30,050 bases of DNA, from assembly GCA_001579985.1 (NCBI GenBank), contig LRSR01006160.1, positions 1 through 30,050 of the forward strand, in the 5' to 3' direction. The position numbers and the translations under genes were made by a program. The notes under the pieces are model-generated. The model did no database searches. It saw only the letters and a program-made list of their open reading frames with translations, and was not told where the DNA came from. This DNA comes from Hypsibius dujardini. Lineage: Eukaryota > Tardigrada > Eutardigrada > Parachela > Hypsibiidae. Of the stretch, positions 10,353 through 25,575 are shown piece after piece (the stretch's first letter is position 1; the number at the start of each line of letters is the position of its first letter).

Positions 10353-11739
10353 GTTTTATTAGTAACCTGTTCGTGAAGCTTTGCGACAGCTGAGTTTTCC
10401 ATTACGGATGGTTGATTGTTGAGTTAGCGATTTTACGATAGCATTTACAGAGGATTCTTTTGGATTTATAAGTGTGACTTTTGGACGGTAAATAGTTCGA
10501 GAGGAGTTTGAGAAATTACAAAAATATGATATTTGAAATATTTGGTGTGTATATTGTGTGAAAAGAGTTGGAGAAGACCCGAGCAGTTTGACAGCTTCTA
10601 TTCAACAGATGAGTTAGCGTGATACGAGACTTCTCAGAAGGCGAAATGATTATGGGCAGCCTGTTTTTTGTTCACTGTTTGTGGAGCTACAGGATTTTCG
10701 ACGTTACGGATGATTCTCGGGTGGATATGGTTGTCAGGACGCGTTTCTTTTCAAGACCCTAGCGCAGTGACTGGCCATTGTGATAAGGTCCGTGCCCTCC
10801 CGGTCTTCTAATAAGATATATTTTATGTGTTTTGGGCGTGTCGGTGAGCCCAAAGATCTGGATAATCTGGTGGATTGACGTCAGTCTTTTTTTTATCATT
10901 CCTTTTGTAATAGATGATTGATTTTCTTTTTCTCTTTCCTTTGTTGCGGGCATTGGCCAGCGGAAGTTGCGGAGTTGTTTTCTGCTGTTTCCTGTGTCGG
11001 CAGTTTTACCTTTTCGAAGAGATCCTTTCAATGGGGTAGTTGATTTTTATTTACTTTTTGTAGAATGAAAAACAGTGCAAATAGTTCCGGTCCTCCACAG
11101 AGGCTTTTCGGTAACTTTTTGGACACCATTGTGCTCAGCCTGTTTATTTCAGCAGAGCAGCAGTATCTGTAAACTGGGGTACCATGTTCAAATCCCTGTT
11201 AGGATCCACGTGTACGGTGTTTCGTACTCCTATTACACTTGTTAGTCAGCGCTTTGCGCGTATGCGTGCCCAAATTACCGTATTGCCGTTCGTTTGAAGG
11301 GCACCAGTGGTTGAGTAATCCTTTTATGTTACGCCCTTTGTTTTTCTTGTTTGACGGCGTGCGGCCGCAACAGGTTTACTGAGTTTTTATCATTCTATTC
11401 TCTTCCGCTTGACGGAGGTGAAGCGTACGATGTGTTTGTGTAGTGATCAAAAGTGCGTCTGAGTTTATGTTTCCTGTAATTAATTAGTTGATTGGTTGAT
11501 CTAATTGCGCGTGTTTAGGTGCACGGAGAGCTGAGACTGCCATCTTCGGAGTTGAGATTAGGAGAGGGTTCCTTATTTGTGACTACTCATTTGAGAGCTG
11601 TTTGACTGTTTTCCCGTTGGTTAATAGCGGCATCATCAACGACTCTGTGAGTGAATATTGCATGACCTTTCTCGTAAAATTTTTCATCCTTATTATTCAG
11701 AAAGATAGCCATGAAAGAATCATATGTGAAATAAAATTT
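10353..11739. other. Non-coding stretch, nothing recognised
   Basis: T-rich on the plus strand with no domain-bearing open frame. It lies just beyond the C-terminal end of the minus-strand polymerase remnant, so other parts of that mobile element might be hidden here, but none could be recognised. Confidence 0.35.
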
Positions 11740-13769
11740 GGACTATTGTGTAACGAACAATCAACCCCTTCTTGCGTAGTGTCTCTGCAGTGCATTTATA
11801 AATTTTTCTCGTTGTTGTGACACATTCGATTGATTGGGTTTTTTCGATGCGCTTGAATGTGCTTGGATGCATGATTACAACTTTTTCGCCGTTCAGAATG
11901 GCGCAGAACGTGTTAAAATCGAGACTAACCGATTTAAAAAAAATCTTTAACATTATCGAAGCAACAATTTTTATTATTGACAGTTTTAGGACTGATAGCC
12001 TTGCACTTCATTTTAATCTTTCCCAAATCAATTTGTACGCATATGACTTGGCACCTGATGAAACGAATTTTGTGATTAAATCATTGGATTGCAACTGGGA
12101 GGCCAACTGTCTCAAACAATCCCCCACCTTTGGTTCTCAATCACCCTCTTTTTTCCCAAAATGGGCCGAATAAGTGCCGAACTACAAGGTCCGAATATCC
12201 AATTTGTATAAGAGAAACATCTAACGTAAACGAGCGTCGGAAGTTACTGCCGCAGCAATCGCTAGATCGCTTGTTGGGTGACTTCGTTGTAACCCTCTGC
12301 CGCCAAATAAGTCACCAATAACAGTCCTTTGTTACCAGATGCACGTGATGAACTTCTATCCTTCTGAATTCAGCAGGTCCTGCTACTACCTCAAATTGTG
12401 AATGAAATCCATTGTTGTGAAATTGTTTCTGAGCCCAAATTGAATCCAGAAGCTTACAAACATCAGCTTGGCAAACGCTCGCCGATCTATAATTTCTATA
12501 ATTTCGTGACATCCAAGGTGATACCCTCTGTGTCACAAACATTTTTGACGTATGCGGCGCTGTCTTTGTCGTTCTTGCATCATGCCGGCCAATCTGATGC
12601 CTCTGCCTTCTTTTCTAATACCAAATTGATATTTTCAGCAAACAATCAGACACGCGTCTGTTCTAAATGCCAAAATTTTCCACTTCAAAGATTTATTTAC
12701 CAGACTGAAAAGCATAACTTAGCTTTGGAATACAGAATGTACCACTGAGCGCATGCTGCTCATCCGAATTGAAACAGTACTCCCGAATATCTTCCAGCGC
12801 GCAATTCTTGCAAACAAAAAAGACTAGCTTATCATTGATTGTCAATGGTAGAATTGGAAAAAAGTCCTGGTGTGGAGCAAGTATTTTGCATTTCACGAAA
12901 CAGGGTAGAGGCTGACGTTTTAAAAACCTGATAGGATGATCTTTGGGTGCCCCAGGACCATCTCCTCCTTACACACGTTCGGATACAGAGACTGAATGTC
13001 CAGATGATAAACTATTTCATTTTTTTTCGCATTTGAAATATTAAATTGAAGCGTTAACCCATCAAACTTTGAATGCATCTTTCAGTTGGACGAGTTGTCT
13101 GATACCGGTACTAGTTTTCTCAAAAGCCTTTGCCATTCAGATTTCTAAAAGACACAAAATCGTCTGGGAGGAACCCAGTGAAATGGCCATGGAAGCTGCA
13201 GCCATTGTATTCGAAAACTGTGTTGGTGCGCTGCTTATACACATATTAATTAACCTGCTCCTCCTTCCCTACCCGTCTATAAACAATTTCACGACCTTAA
13301 CTGTTTAAGTAATCAAAATATTTGGTCACTTCAACAATGGTCTTTCGATTCGGTTGGTATTCGTTGGCCAAAATGCTACCCATTTCCACAGAACGCAAAA
13401 GATACGTGTTTGAAAAACGACGACAACCTGACGCTATTCTGGTCCACGAAAAAGGCCGATGTTGGAAATATTATCAAATCAATCAAATTTTCACAAAACT
13501 TAATAGTACAAAGGCGCAGGATCGTTACGTCATTAGAACAATAGTTGACAAGCTCCTCCCTAAAATTCAGCTGATTTTTCTTTTTTTTCTTTGCGTGCCA
13601 AACGATAAATTCTACTTTTTTTTACTTTGCCGTTTCTTGATCAAAAACTGATTGATGCCAGATAAAGGTATAGATTTGTCAAAGTCTTCAGATCTATTGC
13701 ACCAATGAACAAAATCGCTCTGCTTCACAAAAAGAGGATCTAGACCACGTTTTTTGGTATACTGGCTAG
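11740..13769 (-). pseudogene. Protein-primed family B DNA polymerase (Polinton/Maverick-type), C-terminal two thirds, decayed
   Basis: Successive minus-strand segments in shifting frames follow the order of a pPolB. At 13511-13543 is NYCSNDVTILR, the third exonuclease motif (YxxxD). At 13186-13218 is VFEYNGCSFHG, the conserved FEF(x)GCYWHG block. At 12974-13000 is DIQSLYPNV, polymerase motif A. At 12693-12896 is an open frame with VKCKILAP, DKLVFFVCKNC and SDEQHALSGTFC, the palm/TPR region. At 12434-12469 is KLMFVSFWIQFG, motif B. At about 12168-12182 is the degraded YxDTDS motif C, now FGTYS. KFVSSGAKSYAYK follows near 12050, and an open frame at 11953-11720 is the C-terminus. Frameshifts and stops are frequent, motif C has lost both Asp residues and motif B its Asn, so it is dead. 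The gene is cut on its N-terminal side by the hAT insertion at 13769/13770. Such enzymes copy Polinton/adintovirus DNA with a protein primer. Confidence 0.88.
13762..13769. repeat. 8-bp target-site duplication, left copy
   Basis: CTGGCTAG, identical to 18057-18064. It directly abuts the hAT terminal inverted repeat. Eight base pairs is the standard duplication length for hAT transposons. Confidence 0.95.
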
Positions 13770-14214
13770 TAGTGTTTTTTTAATACCTCTTTTCCACTCA
13801 ATTAAAATATATTACTAGTAATTTGGCCCAAGAAATAATTTTAATTACTTTCTAATTTAATACGACATTTTCGGGGCGCTGTATTATAATATATTAATGG
13901 AATTAAAATTCTTCAAGATTTTATACTAAAATATATTAATATTTTCAAGGATATAAAAATGTTCATCGTATAGGATTTTTAGCCAGCTAGCCAGCGGAAC
14001 TGAAGATTAAGAGAAACCATTGATACGGCACCGCGTACTGATTTTCGCAAAGCTTAATAAGCTACCAGAAGAGAGAAGAATTTGTACGTAAAATGTACAG
14101 TAGTCAGTACTGAATTTGTACCGAAAACACAGAATTTATAATCTCGCAAGGACCATCTTAGGCCAGAAAAGGAACAGACACGTAATTACTTTCAGAGGCT
14201 TCAATCGTTGGCCA

Positions 14215-17534
<3,320 letters not shown>

Positions 17535-18040
17535 GATAAAAAGCTAATAAATTGTCGAAGACCCCAAAAGAAAGTGAAGAACTTCTCTAAATCTGAAGTC
17601 AAACTCACATTCATTTGAGTGCTACGCGGTTTCAAGCAATCAACGCAAGCAATGGTCTGACAGATACTCATACCAAATTACTTCAACTCACACGTGCGGA
17701 TTCAGACTACAACAATCACGTGTCCAGTTCACGTTTCATGAGATACACTGACATGTGTTGTACTGAACTGAACTTTTGAATTGAACGGGGATCAATTTCA
17801 TTTGTCAATTAAAATATTAGGGACAGTTTTAATATATTAAAATGAAGACAAATCATTTAATATATTAATATTGAAACGGCTGCAATTCTAATATTCAAAT
17901 TAATAACTTACCGGCAGCTGATGTTTTAATTAATTTTTAATTTAATATCCTCCTCACAGAAACATATATTATAATATTTTAATACATTAATTAAAATTCA
18001 AAAAGCCCAAAATAGGGGTATTTTAATATGTCTATTAATA
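17535..18040 (-). promoter_or_regulatory. Likely hAT 5' leader and subterminal binding region
   Basis: About 500 bp between the transposase start and the right terminal repeat, with no coding frame. The outer 230 bp are rich in TTAATATATTAA-like words matching those at the other end, consistent with subterminal transposase-binding repeats. The promoter must lie here or upstream, but no individual site can be named. Confidence 0.45.
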
Positions 18041-18056
18041 TATTAAAAAAACACTA

Positions 18057-18064
18057 CTGGCTAG
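18057..18064. repeat. 8-bp target-site duplication, right copy
   Basis: CTGGCTAG, identical to 13762-13769, directly abutting the right terminal repeat of the hAT element. Confidence 0.95.
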
Positions 18065-19610
18065 CGACCCCGAGATAAAGTTTGATAAATCACAAAATGT
18101 GATGCCAACAAAGGTATACTCAAAACTAAAAAATTTCCAATCGTTCTCGATGACATTATTTTTCAAATTGTTTTTTACCATATGGGATAGCATGAACTGT
18201 TCATCGTATTCGCAAAAATTCAGGGCAGAAAAAATAATTTTTTTTCTTTTTTTTGGAAAGACAGTTGCAAATAGCCTTCGTGGCATTATACTTGACTATC
18301 ATTGGTCGACCGCCTGGTGGAAAATGAAACTCGACTCCATTTTCATATTGTGTCACAACAATATTGGGAACGTTAACATTGTTGTCGTCAAAGTAGCTTT
18401 CCTGGTCGAAGGAATATTTTGGGTTTCCCTAGGTTTCTGGTTTTTCATTATTTATTTATGAATGTCAAAACACCCTTTGCTGGTGAAATTGCTCAAGCAT
18501 GCTTTCCACTTGTTCCGCTCTCCTTCCTCAAACTCAACCGCGTAACCCTGAAAATTACTGCAAAAACCCTCACAGCAATGACAATTCTTATTTGCGCATG
18601 GTTTTAACCAATGGGCGCAAAAATAGCCGACCTCTAGAAACCGGGTTCCGTAGCAATAAGTTCAAAACGATTCTATTTGAAATATAAAACAATCTCAGGC
18701 ATATTCCGCTTCCACTCACTGGGAATGCGACAGATCACAACGTTGCCGTCTAGTTCGGAGATGCCAGTGATTTGCAAATTCGAAAGAACTTATTCGAATT
18801 TTGCGAGATCGTTTGCAATATTCAAGGGGTTTTTTCCAGTAGGTTTGCCGGGTTAACAAGAACGCATGCAACCTTTTCGAGTTTACTGTTTTTCGGTTGT
18901 TTAAATGATCTCTTTTTTTTGCTCTGTGCATGTTTTTTTGATTTGATGGATTAAGCGGAATCTACCAAAACAAAATACTGCTGGAAGACAGTGAATATGA
19001 CTCACAAAGACTTGCACGATAAATTTTGAAAACCTCTTTCGATTCTCTTTGGCTTGTGTGTACCTGCAATTCGGAGATTCATTTAGGCTCACGGGGCAGC
19101 GTGTAACTCGGATACTGAACGATTCATCGACACATAACTTCTGCTGGGTGTTTAGGGGCAGGACCCTTTTGAAAAAATTATTGATTTAATAGTCTTCGAA
19201 CTGCCTGGCGGAAACGAATGTTGCATCATCTAAATTGTTGCAATCTAGCTCCAGAATAATTCGGTTACAGTCCTCAGAAAACTCTGTGCATACTTTAGAA
19301 ATCTTTTCAAATATCATTGGGAGCAGACGCATCAAGGTCTCGTTGAAATAACACGGAAGTTCTGCTATTTGTTCATCGTACAGGTAGCGAGTCTTATCGA
19401 ATTTTGTGCCTACCTGTGCACACTGGGAAGTCCACTTTCAACAGTTTTATCAGGACCACTTCGTCGAAGAGGTTAGGTGCATTTATTGCTCATCCTTAAA
19501 AAGTCCGAGTCCAAGTCTTTGGGGACCGAATCCCAAGAACTTTTTCAAGGTCATCAATATCCATTAGAGTTCCGTCCCATTGAACGATGCGTCCCAGGAA
19601 TCATCCAGAG
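18065..19610 (-). pseudogene. Protein-primed family B DNA polymerase (Polinton/Maverick-type), N-terminal third, decayed
   Basis: This is the upstream part of the gene interrupted by the hAT element. In coding order: a segment near 19590-19500 with LMDIDDLEKVLG; an open stretch at about 19400-19190 with KFDKTRYLYDE and RIILELDCNN, like the N-terminal domain of adintovirus/Polinton polymerases; then FSKFIVQ near 19030; a segment near 18850-18690 with NPLNIANDLAKFE and NVVICRIPSEW; a Cys-rich piece at about 18610-18470 (CANKNCHCCEGFC) suggesting a zinc-binding insert; and the exonuclease region 18286-18065, with FCEYDEQFMLSHM and CDLSNFISGSLA, corresponding to the family's HNxxGYD and FxDSxNF blocks. 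Frameshifts and stops separate the pieces. With the other part the relic covers about 3.56 kb, close to the 1100-1200 codons usual for this family. Confidence 0.82.
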
Positions 19611-19615
19611 CAGAA

Positions 19616-20211
19616 AAGTTAAAAAAACGATGAGCGAACTTAAAAAGTGAAAAAAGGAAAGATAGTTTACAAATGCCTTGAGACAGGAAGAGCACGTCCT
19701 TACCATTCGTTTTTTATCTACATATGTTCACTACGTACATCTATTGCACATACATATTTATTTGTTGACCTACTTACTGTATAGTATTTTCAGTCTGCCT
19801 AGTGTTTTTAAAGGGCTATCTTTATGCTTAAGTACTTCGCTTCGCGCTATCGTAATTTTGTGCGCGCAGCAAGCTTATCTTCCTTTTATTATTCAATATA
19901 TTTCTTACATATATATAATATATATCTTATTATCATGTGCGCAGATGTGCAGCATTTCTTCTGATTCAGACCAGCATGCAAAACTTTTTCTCATGGGTAA
20001 GTAGAACGATGCCGCTATGCAATATATAAATTATGATTGCAGTAAGTAACCCGCGAGGCATTTAAAAAAAATCTCAGGTATACTACTTCGATCGAGACCA
20101 ATGTTTATTACTGAACACAACAATCACAATCGTTTATCGTCAAACAAGTCTGCCGGAAATCATAAAACACGGTCAGCAAAATTAAACATTCATTTTATTT
20201 CATTATAACAA
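19616..20211. other. Non-coding stretch, nothing recognised
   Basis: AT-rich with a TATATAATATAT tract near 19911-19925. A plus-strand open frame at 19678-20004 is hydrophobic, compositionally simple and has no domain. I see no gene. Confidence 0.4.
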
Positions 20212-20259
20212 ATGAGTTGTCTACAAAATACAATTCGATCCTCCTTGAATTATTGCCTA

Positions 20260-20624
20260 ATATCAGTGGCCGTAGCCAATGATGAAGGCCGGAGTCAACC
20301 TACATCACACTTCCACATAATAAAAATAAGTGTTCCACCGTTGTTCCAGATGAAATCGCGCGCGAGACCGGCTATTGTAATGACTGGATGGAAATTGCCT
20401 GCGAATGCTTCTCCCATTCTACAGCCAGCAGACAGTCTGACCTTTCGCAAAAAGAAGCTCGGCTGCTAGTCGCCGAAGCCGCATGTGATTGTCTGTGGTA
20501 CCAATCACCTTCTGAGGAATCGGAAAATTATTTCAATCAGATTAACTCTCGTCCAACAAAATCAATCAGTCACCGTCAAGTTCAGTTACAGCCAATGAAA
20601 CAGACGATTCGAAACTCCTGCTGA
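20260..20624 (+). CDS. Unassigned coding-like block (Cys-containing), C-terminal part
   Basis: The frame ending at TGA 20622-20624 is open from about 20292 and is richer in GC and less repetitive than its flanks. It encodes VPDEIARETGYCNDWMEIAC, then SQKEARLLVAEAACDCLWYQ, with spaced Cys/Trp residues and a predicted amphipathic helix. Upstream, at 20212-20300, another frame is open (SVAVANDEGRSQ), so either an intron or a frameshift is needed. I do not recognise the family. It may be a terminal exon or a decayed mobile-element gene; it is on the strand opposite to the polymerase relic. Confidence 0.3.
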
Positions 20625-21060
20625 CCTGACTGTAGTTTCCAGATCTAGTTTAAAACGACTGGGCAATCCGATTTCGCAGCTCGAATTCTGATTTCAGGCT
20701 TAACATCGAGTTCCGAAACCACTCTGTGCATGCAAAAGCAGCCTGGAGCAGCAAAACAATGGTATAAAAAAAGCTTTATTAGTAGTGCGCGTACTCTGCC
20801 ACACCCTCTTTAATTTCATACGAAACCTCTAATAATAGAACGTGGTTTTGCATGTAGGCACTAATAATAAAATATCCTGAACAATAAGAATTGCCAAAAT
20901 TGTTCATAACGCACCAAGTTATAACCATTTACATTCATTTAAATGCTTGATTATTTTCGTGTCAGCCCACAACGAACCTGCAATAAACTGAGGCTTAGTA
21001 AATTATGAAACAAGGCCTATAAAAAACCAGGCGGAGAATTACACAGCATGTCATGACTTT
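20625..21060. other. Non-coding stretch, nothing recognised
   Basis: AT-rich spacer between the unassigned block and the 67-bp repeat. AATAAA-like words are present but cannot be tied to a gene. Confidence 0.35.
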
Positions 21061-21315
21061 AACATACCCTGTCGAATGATCTTATCGCTGTGTCATTATG
21101 TTATTACGGTATGATATATGCTAGTCTAGCATAGCCTGTCAAATTCTTACGTCATCGTGTCATTATGTCATTACGGTATATTATATGCTGGCGTAGCATA
21201 CCCCGTCATATGATCGTGTCTTTATGTTATTATGTCATTATAGTATGCTTTATGTTTGCCTAACATGCCCTCTCTACAACTCGTGTCATTTGACATTATG
21301 TCGTTATGTCATTTC
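21061..21315. repeat. 67-bp tandem repeat, nearly four copies
   Basis: Copies start at 21061, 21128, 21195 and 21262, exactly 67 bp apart. Each opens with ARCATRCCCTGTC-like sequence and holds one or two TGTCATTATGT words; the first three also hold GGTAT or AGTAT and ATATGCT-like segments. The fourth is the most diverged and is truncated. No coding frame runs through. Confidence 0.9.
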
Positions 21316-21856
21316 GTGGCTACGTCCCTAAGGTCAGTTGATGTTTTCAGTCTGAATGTAAAAAAGTAAATGGCATTGAAAAATTTGTATTCTGGAAATC
21401 TTAACCGTAAATACAAAGTGACAAACTGATTCAAATAATCAGCAGACTAAAGGGAAATGCGGTTCTTGCTTGGTCCGATCATTCAAACAAACCGGATTAT
21501 TATTTATAATAATCAGAAATAGTTTGTCGCTTGTCAAACTCGATTGTCATAGCAAAAGGACTCAAAAAAAATTAAAAATGCTAATTTAAGGACGCAAGTC
21601 CCTTATTAAAACATCCACTGGACAATTTTTTTGGCAGTTTACAAAAAGAGGGCAGTCAAATCATTAAAATGAAATAAACCGATATTCCGGTATTCCGGTA
21701 ATTTAAACATTGTGGCTGAGAGCCGGTGTTTATCACCGGACTTTCTTGCGGGTCTAGGTTTTTACGGCCGAGTTTTCTGGGGAGCCGGGATATCAGTAAA
21801 TGTTTTTGCATAATTGGTTAAATATTTGCCATTTGAAAATGATACCTTAAACATTA
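21316..21856. other. Non-coding spacer, nothing recognised
   Basis: AT-rich spacer with a small CCGGTATTCCGGTA direct repeat near 21685. No gene is visible. Confidence 0.35.
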
Positions 21857-21912
21857 TGGAGCGCCCGCCGTGTCAAAAGGTTTTTGAATTTTCGCTCAAT
21901 GAAATAATTTTT

Positions 21913-22062
21913 GCTCAATAGTTTCATTGAACCGTAATTAATTTTAGTTCAGTAGTTTCATTGAGCCATAATTATTTTTAGCTCAATAGTTTCATTGAGC
22001 CATAATTAATTTAAGCTCAATAGTTTCATTGAGCCATAATTAATCTAAGCTCAATAGTTTCA
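21913..22062. repeat. 34-bp hairpin-forming tandem repeat, left arm
   Basis: Four units of 34 bp start at 21913, 21947, 21981 and 22015, plus a partial fifth at 22049. Each unit begins with GCTCAATAGTTTCATTGAGC, itself an inverted repeat with a 7-bp stem (GCTCAAT/ATTGAGC) and 6-base loop, followed by an AT-rich CATAATTAATTTAA spacer. Confidence 0.92.
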
Positions 22063-22164
22063 AAGTGGGGCGCAGAGGCGTGACTTGCATGTTTCCAGGG
22101 ATCTTTACTACTCACTGAAACACAGGGGCCTAAGGAGCAAAGAAGCAGAGAGGTGTGATCACGA

Positions 22165-23640
22165 TCGTTAAAACGCGATTCTGCGCGTTTCGTTTCATCT
22201 CTTGGCAGGCCGCTAGACTATACAATTAGTGATAAAATGCCAAATTCATTATTTAAATTTTAATTATATTAGTAACATTCCATAATTGAACTTGCGATAC
22301 AGAAGATGATCAGTTAACGTATCCGGTACAGCATTAAGCGGTGACATACCGTATAAAGGTAGGTCCAAAACTGGGGGGGGGGGTGAATTGCTCAATAATC
22401 GATAGTGCTTCTCTGTTCCGCAATCTTATATGCTTTTTTATGCTTTTATCTTATTTGCTTTTTTATGCGTGCAATAAATGTCGAAACTTTTTATATATTC
22501 GGATTTGCCAGAGCGAATTCACTCCAATTATGCACATTTTCAATTGGTCGCTTCCTTTCTTCAATAAGCTTGTCACCTACCTTTGAATGGTCAAATTCGA
22601 ATGATGGTTGCCTCTTATAAAACTTTTTTGGACCATCGTGAGAAATTCGAGTTTTTCCGGCACATATTCCATTTTCTTTGAAGCCGCAAATAATTTTCCG
22701 CTTCAGTTACGGTCACAAGCACAACGCGCACAAATGCCAGTGACAAGGAGTTCCTCCCCCCCCATTGCGACCAAAAAGCCTTTACTGCATTTTACTTAAG
22801 CTTAAGAATGTGCTCTAGCTCTATCCGTTGAAAAAAGTTTCCATTTTCTATAACTTGTTTTTTTAACAAATCAAAAACGTTTCAGAGGTGGTACGTAAAG
22901 CGCGCTACGCGCTGTTAGGCCTCCGTCCCTACTAGAACGGAAAAACCTGAACATACAAGCTATTAAACTGAATATTAGGTAAAAAGTTGCGGGAAGATTT
23001 TATTGGTAGAGGAGATTAAAAGATAAAAGAAGGAACTCCAGAAACTACTCTAGAACACACACTTATATAGTCAGGGATAAAGAATAGTTCCTGATCTAAC
23101 GAACTAATTCCTGCCGACGTGGCGGAATTATGTACGTGATAATAGCTGAGAAAGTACATTATAGAATGTGAGAGTAAAAAGGAATGAGTTGAGTAGGTAA
23201 ATAGACTAATATTAGTAAGTGTTTAATGTTAAATAACATTTGAATCTGCTTGAAATATCATCATTTCATCATCATGTTACACTGTCAGCCGTTACCTATG
23301 CTAGATTACACTCGAAAGCATAATTCAACAATCAATCAAAATAAATTGTGGTAACATGCGTAGGGCCCTCTATGTACTATCTTTGAAGAGTTTTTGATTT
23401 TTTAAAATTAAGTTTGGGAAACTGTAAATTTTCTCAACGGAAAGAGCAAGAATACATTCTTACGCATTTGTGAATTGTGGTAGAAGTAAAAGATTTTGGG
23501 TCTGAGTGGCGGAGCCTCTTGTGAGAATGGAATCCAAAAAAATTCGTTGCAAATATGCTATGTTCTTAATTTAAGGTTTTACATGTGGGTGCGGAAGTTA
23601 TGGAGGAATTTTTTTGACGCAGTGTGAGCTTTTCTAACAC
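22165..23640. other. Element interior, left part, no gene seen
   Basis: Includes an 11-base G run near 22373-22383 and a small palindrome AAGCGCGCTACGCGCTG near 22898. Short open frames have no domain. Confidence 0.4.
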
Positions 23641-24160
23641 CTCATTGAAATTGAGCCGCTGTCAAACGGGTTGGGCTGCATTTGGCGTTGGCACGAAACG
23701 GCTTGTCAACGGCCACTCGTTGGGGTGATATATTTCCAGCTCGTATTGCGATATACCTAGCAGCATTGATGGCACGTCACTCAGCCGACTGTCCCGGCGT
23801 TTCTGTAGCCCTTAATTGTAACCTTTGAGATGTGTCGGTTGCTCTCTTTTCAGGGACCTCCTTATGTGTTACTGTAACTCGTCGACTGGTTATCTGTGCA
23901 GCACTGGAAGTACGACGTTCAGCGGACTTAATAGGGGTTTCTGATGTCTTTCGACTGGCGGTCTATGCAGCATTGGCTATTTGACGTTCAGCAGATTCAG
24001 TAGGGGTGTCGACAGTTTGCCAATTGGCATTCCGTGTTGCGTCAGTTGAACGACGCTCGGCTGAGTGCGTAAAACTTCGAGAGTCCGTTTACGGGCATGT
24101 CTTTCTTGTTCTTTAACTCTTTGCTGCTCAATTTCAAGAGGCATTTTGTTCATCGTTGTT
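23641..24160 (-). pseudogene. Broken gene encoding 23-residue STPR-like repeats
   Basis: On the minus strand, an ATG at 24153 opens a Lys/Arg/Glu-rich stretch (EQQRVKEQERHARKR). After a frameshift an array of 23-residue units follows at an exact 69-nt period: units begin SAER at 24064 and 23995, SAERR at 23926, and SAE at 23788 (23926 to 23788 being two units with compensating indels). A typical unit reads SAERRTSSAA..TSRR then ETP, which fits the score-and-three peptide repeat (STPR) known from silkworm FMBP-1 and vertebrate ZNF821, a DNA-binding helical repeat. In-frame TAG and TGA stops in two units and the frameshift show decay. After the last unit a basic tail continues to about 23650. 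A mobile-element origin is likely from its position but no linked enzyme is seen. Confidence 0.6.
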
Positions 24161-24936
24161 GAGTTGCTAATTCACTTTTTCGGGCATTTGTCAGCTCTCT
24201 ACATGAATTTCTAAACATTTTTGTCAAATCATCCAATAAAACAGTGTATGAAAGTCAAGTAATACAATAAATTGCATGAGATATGAAATCCACGGGACTT
24301 ATTTTGTATGCAACCTGTTGATGAAAATGCTTTTGCGTGAATTGCTTTCTGTTAAAAATTCACACTCGAGCTTGATTTACATTCTTGTCTGAAAAGTAGG
24401 GCGCTCTAGAATACACTGGCCAATCGTCCACCTATGTCAAACGAATAAAAAAAATTATCATAAAGTAATTATGTATTTACTAGCAATCGATGAAATCGGT
24501 GTAAAGACCGAGTGGCTCACTCAAATGCACTTTTCAACTGTTCTTGAGCAGTTTTTCTAAAATCTGGAATAACTCATGTTGAATGAAGTAAGTCCTAGTT
24601 GAAATTTAAACGCTCGAGCTTGGTATATTGTACTACCTCAATCATATGCTGCTGCGTTTAAACCCTCCCGCAGATTTTGACTGCACACACTGCTTTACTG
24701 CAACGGGTTAGAGCGTTCAAATATTGATTAGAATCCGCCGTTTATTTTGACTGCAGTGAAGCACAGGATGTTTAGTCATAATGTACGGTTAGGTTTATAA
24801 TGCAGCACTAAATGATTGAAACATTATAGTGCACTGTAGTCCAAAAGGTAGGGCGCCCTAAAATACACTAACCAATCACATGCGAGCACTGTATGTGATT
24901 AGCCCGCCCATGATTGTGGCACACACACACAAACGG

Positions 24937-24962
24937 ACAGACAGACAGACAGACAGACAGAC
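24937..24962. repeat. (ACAG)n microsatellite
   Basis: Six units of the same tetranucleotide motif as the hAT intron array, preceded by a short (CA)n run. Confidence 0.9.
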
Positions 24963-25469
24963 ATTCTCGATTTTCAATCAAGGCACTGCAATTTAAAGGA
25001 CCTCGTCGCTTCGCTTTTTGGTTTGATAACGGTCTTCACAAATCAATTTAATAAGGATTTAATTTAAATTATTTCAAAATTGCTGGGGATTAACGCAAAC
25101 AAAACATAGCCTATGACTGAACCCCAGTTTACAGTTCAAAAAACTGTTTAAAAAAGTATCATAACACACAAAAACATCGGAAAGTTCATTGATTTCACCA
25201 TTTGATAATGGGCGTTAAGTCTCTCGTAATTAGTGTTGGCACGAGCTGCCCCTTTACAAACACGGCGAATTAAAAACAATCATAGATAATAATCAATTTA
25301 TCAAAACAGATGATTCGTTGTGAAATGATTGATAGCGTACACGTTTTTGATTTTCCACATCAAAGTATGCTTCGGTGTGTCAAGACTTGAATTTAGAATT
25401 TTATCACTTATCGTACCCCATTTACGTCCCAATCGAACCAGTTGCGCGTTGAGAGGCTGTTGGGGGGGG

Positions 25470-25575
25470 GCAGTCAATCTGTCAGTCAATCATTCAATCA
25501 ACCAGCCAATCAAGCAATCAGTCATTCAGTCATTCAGTCACTCACTCAGTCACTCAGTCAGCCATTTATTCAGTT
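25470..25575. repeat. (CAGT/CATT/CACT) simple repeat
   Basis: Tetranucleotide-based degenerate repeat with words CAATCAGTCATT, CAGTCATT and CAGTCACT recurring over about 100 bp. Confidence 0.8.

Noticed and set aside
11817-12173. Plus-strand 118-residue open frame as a gene
   Set aside because: Antisense to the C-terminal polymerase segments; no domain of its own.
12398-12748. Plus-strand 116-residue open frame as a gene
   Set aside because: It is antisense to the thumb and palm region of the polymerase relic, whose motifs are recognisable on the minus strand.
21061-21315. CRISPR-like array
   Set aside because: The 67-bp units repeat as wholes without conserved repeats and unique spacers, and the genome is eukaryotic.
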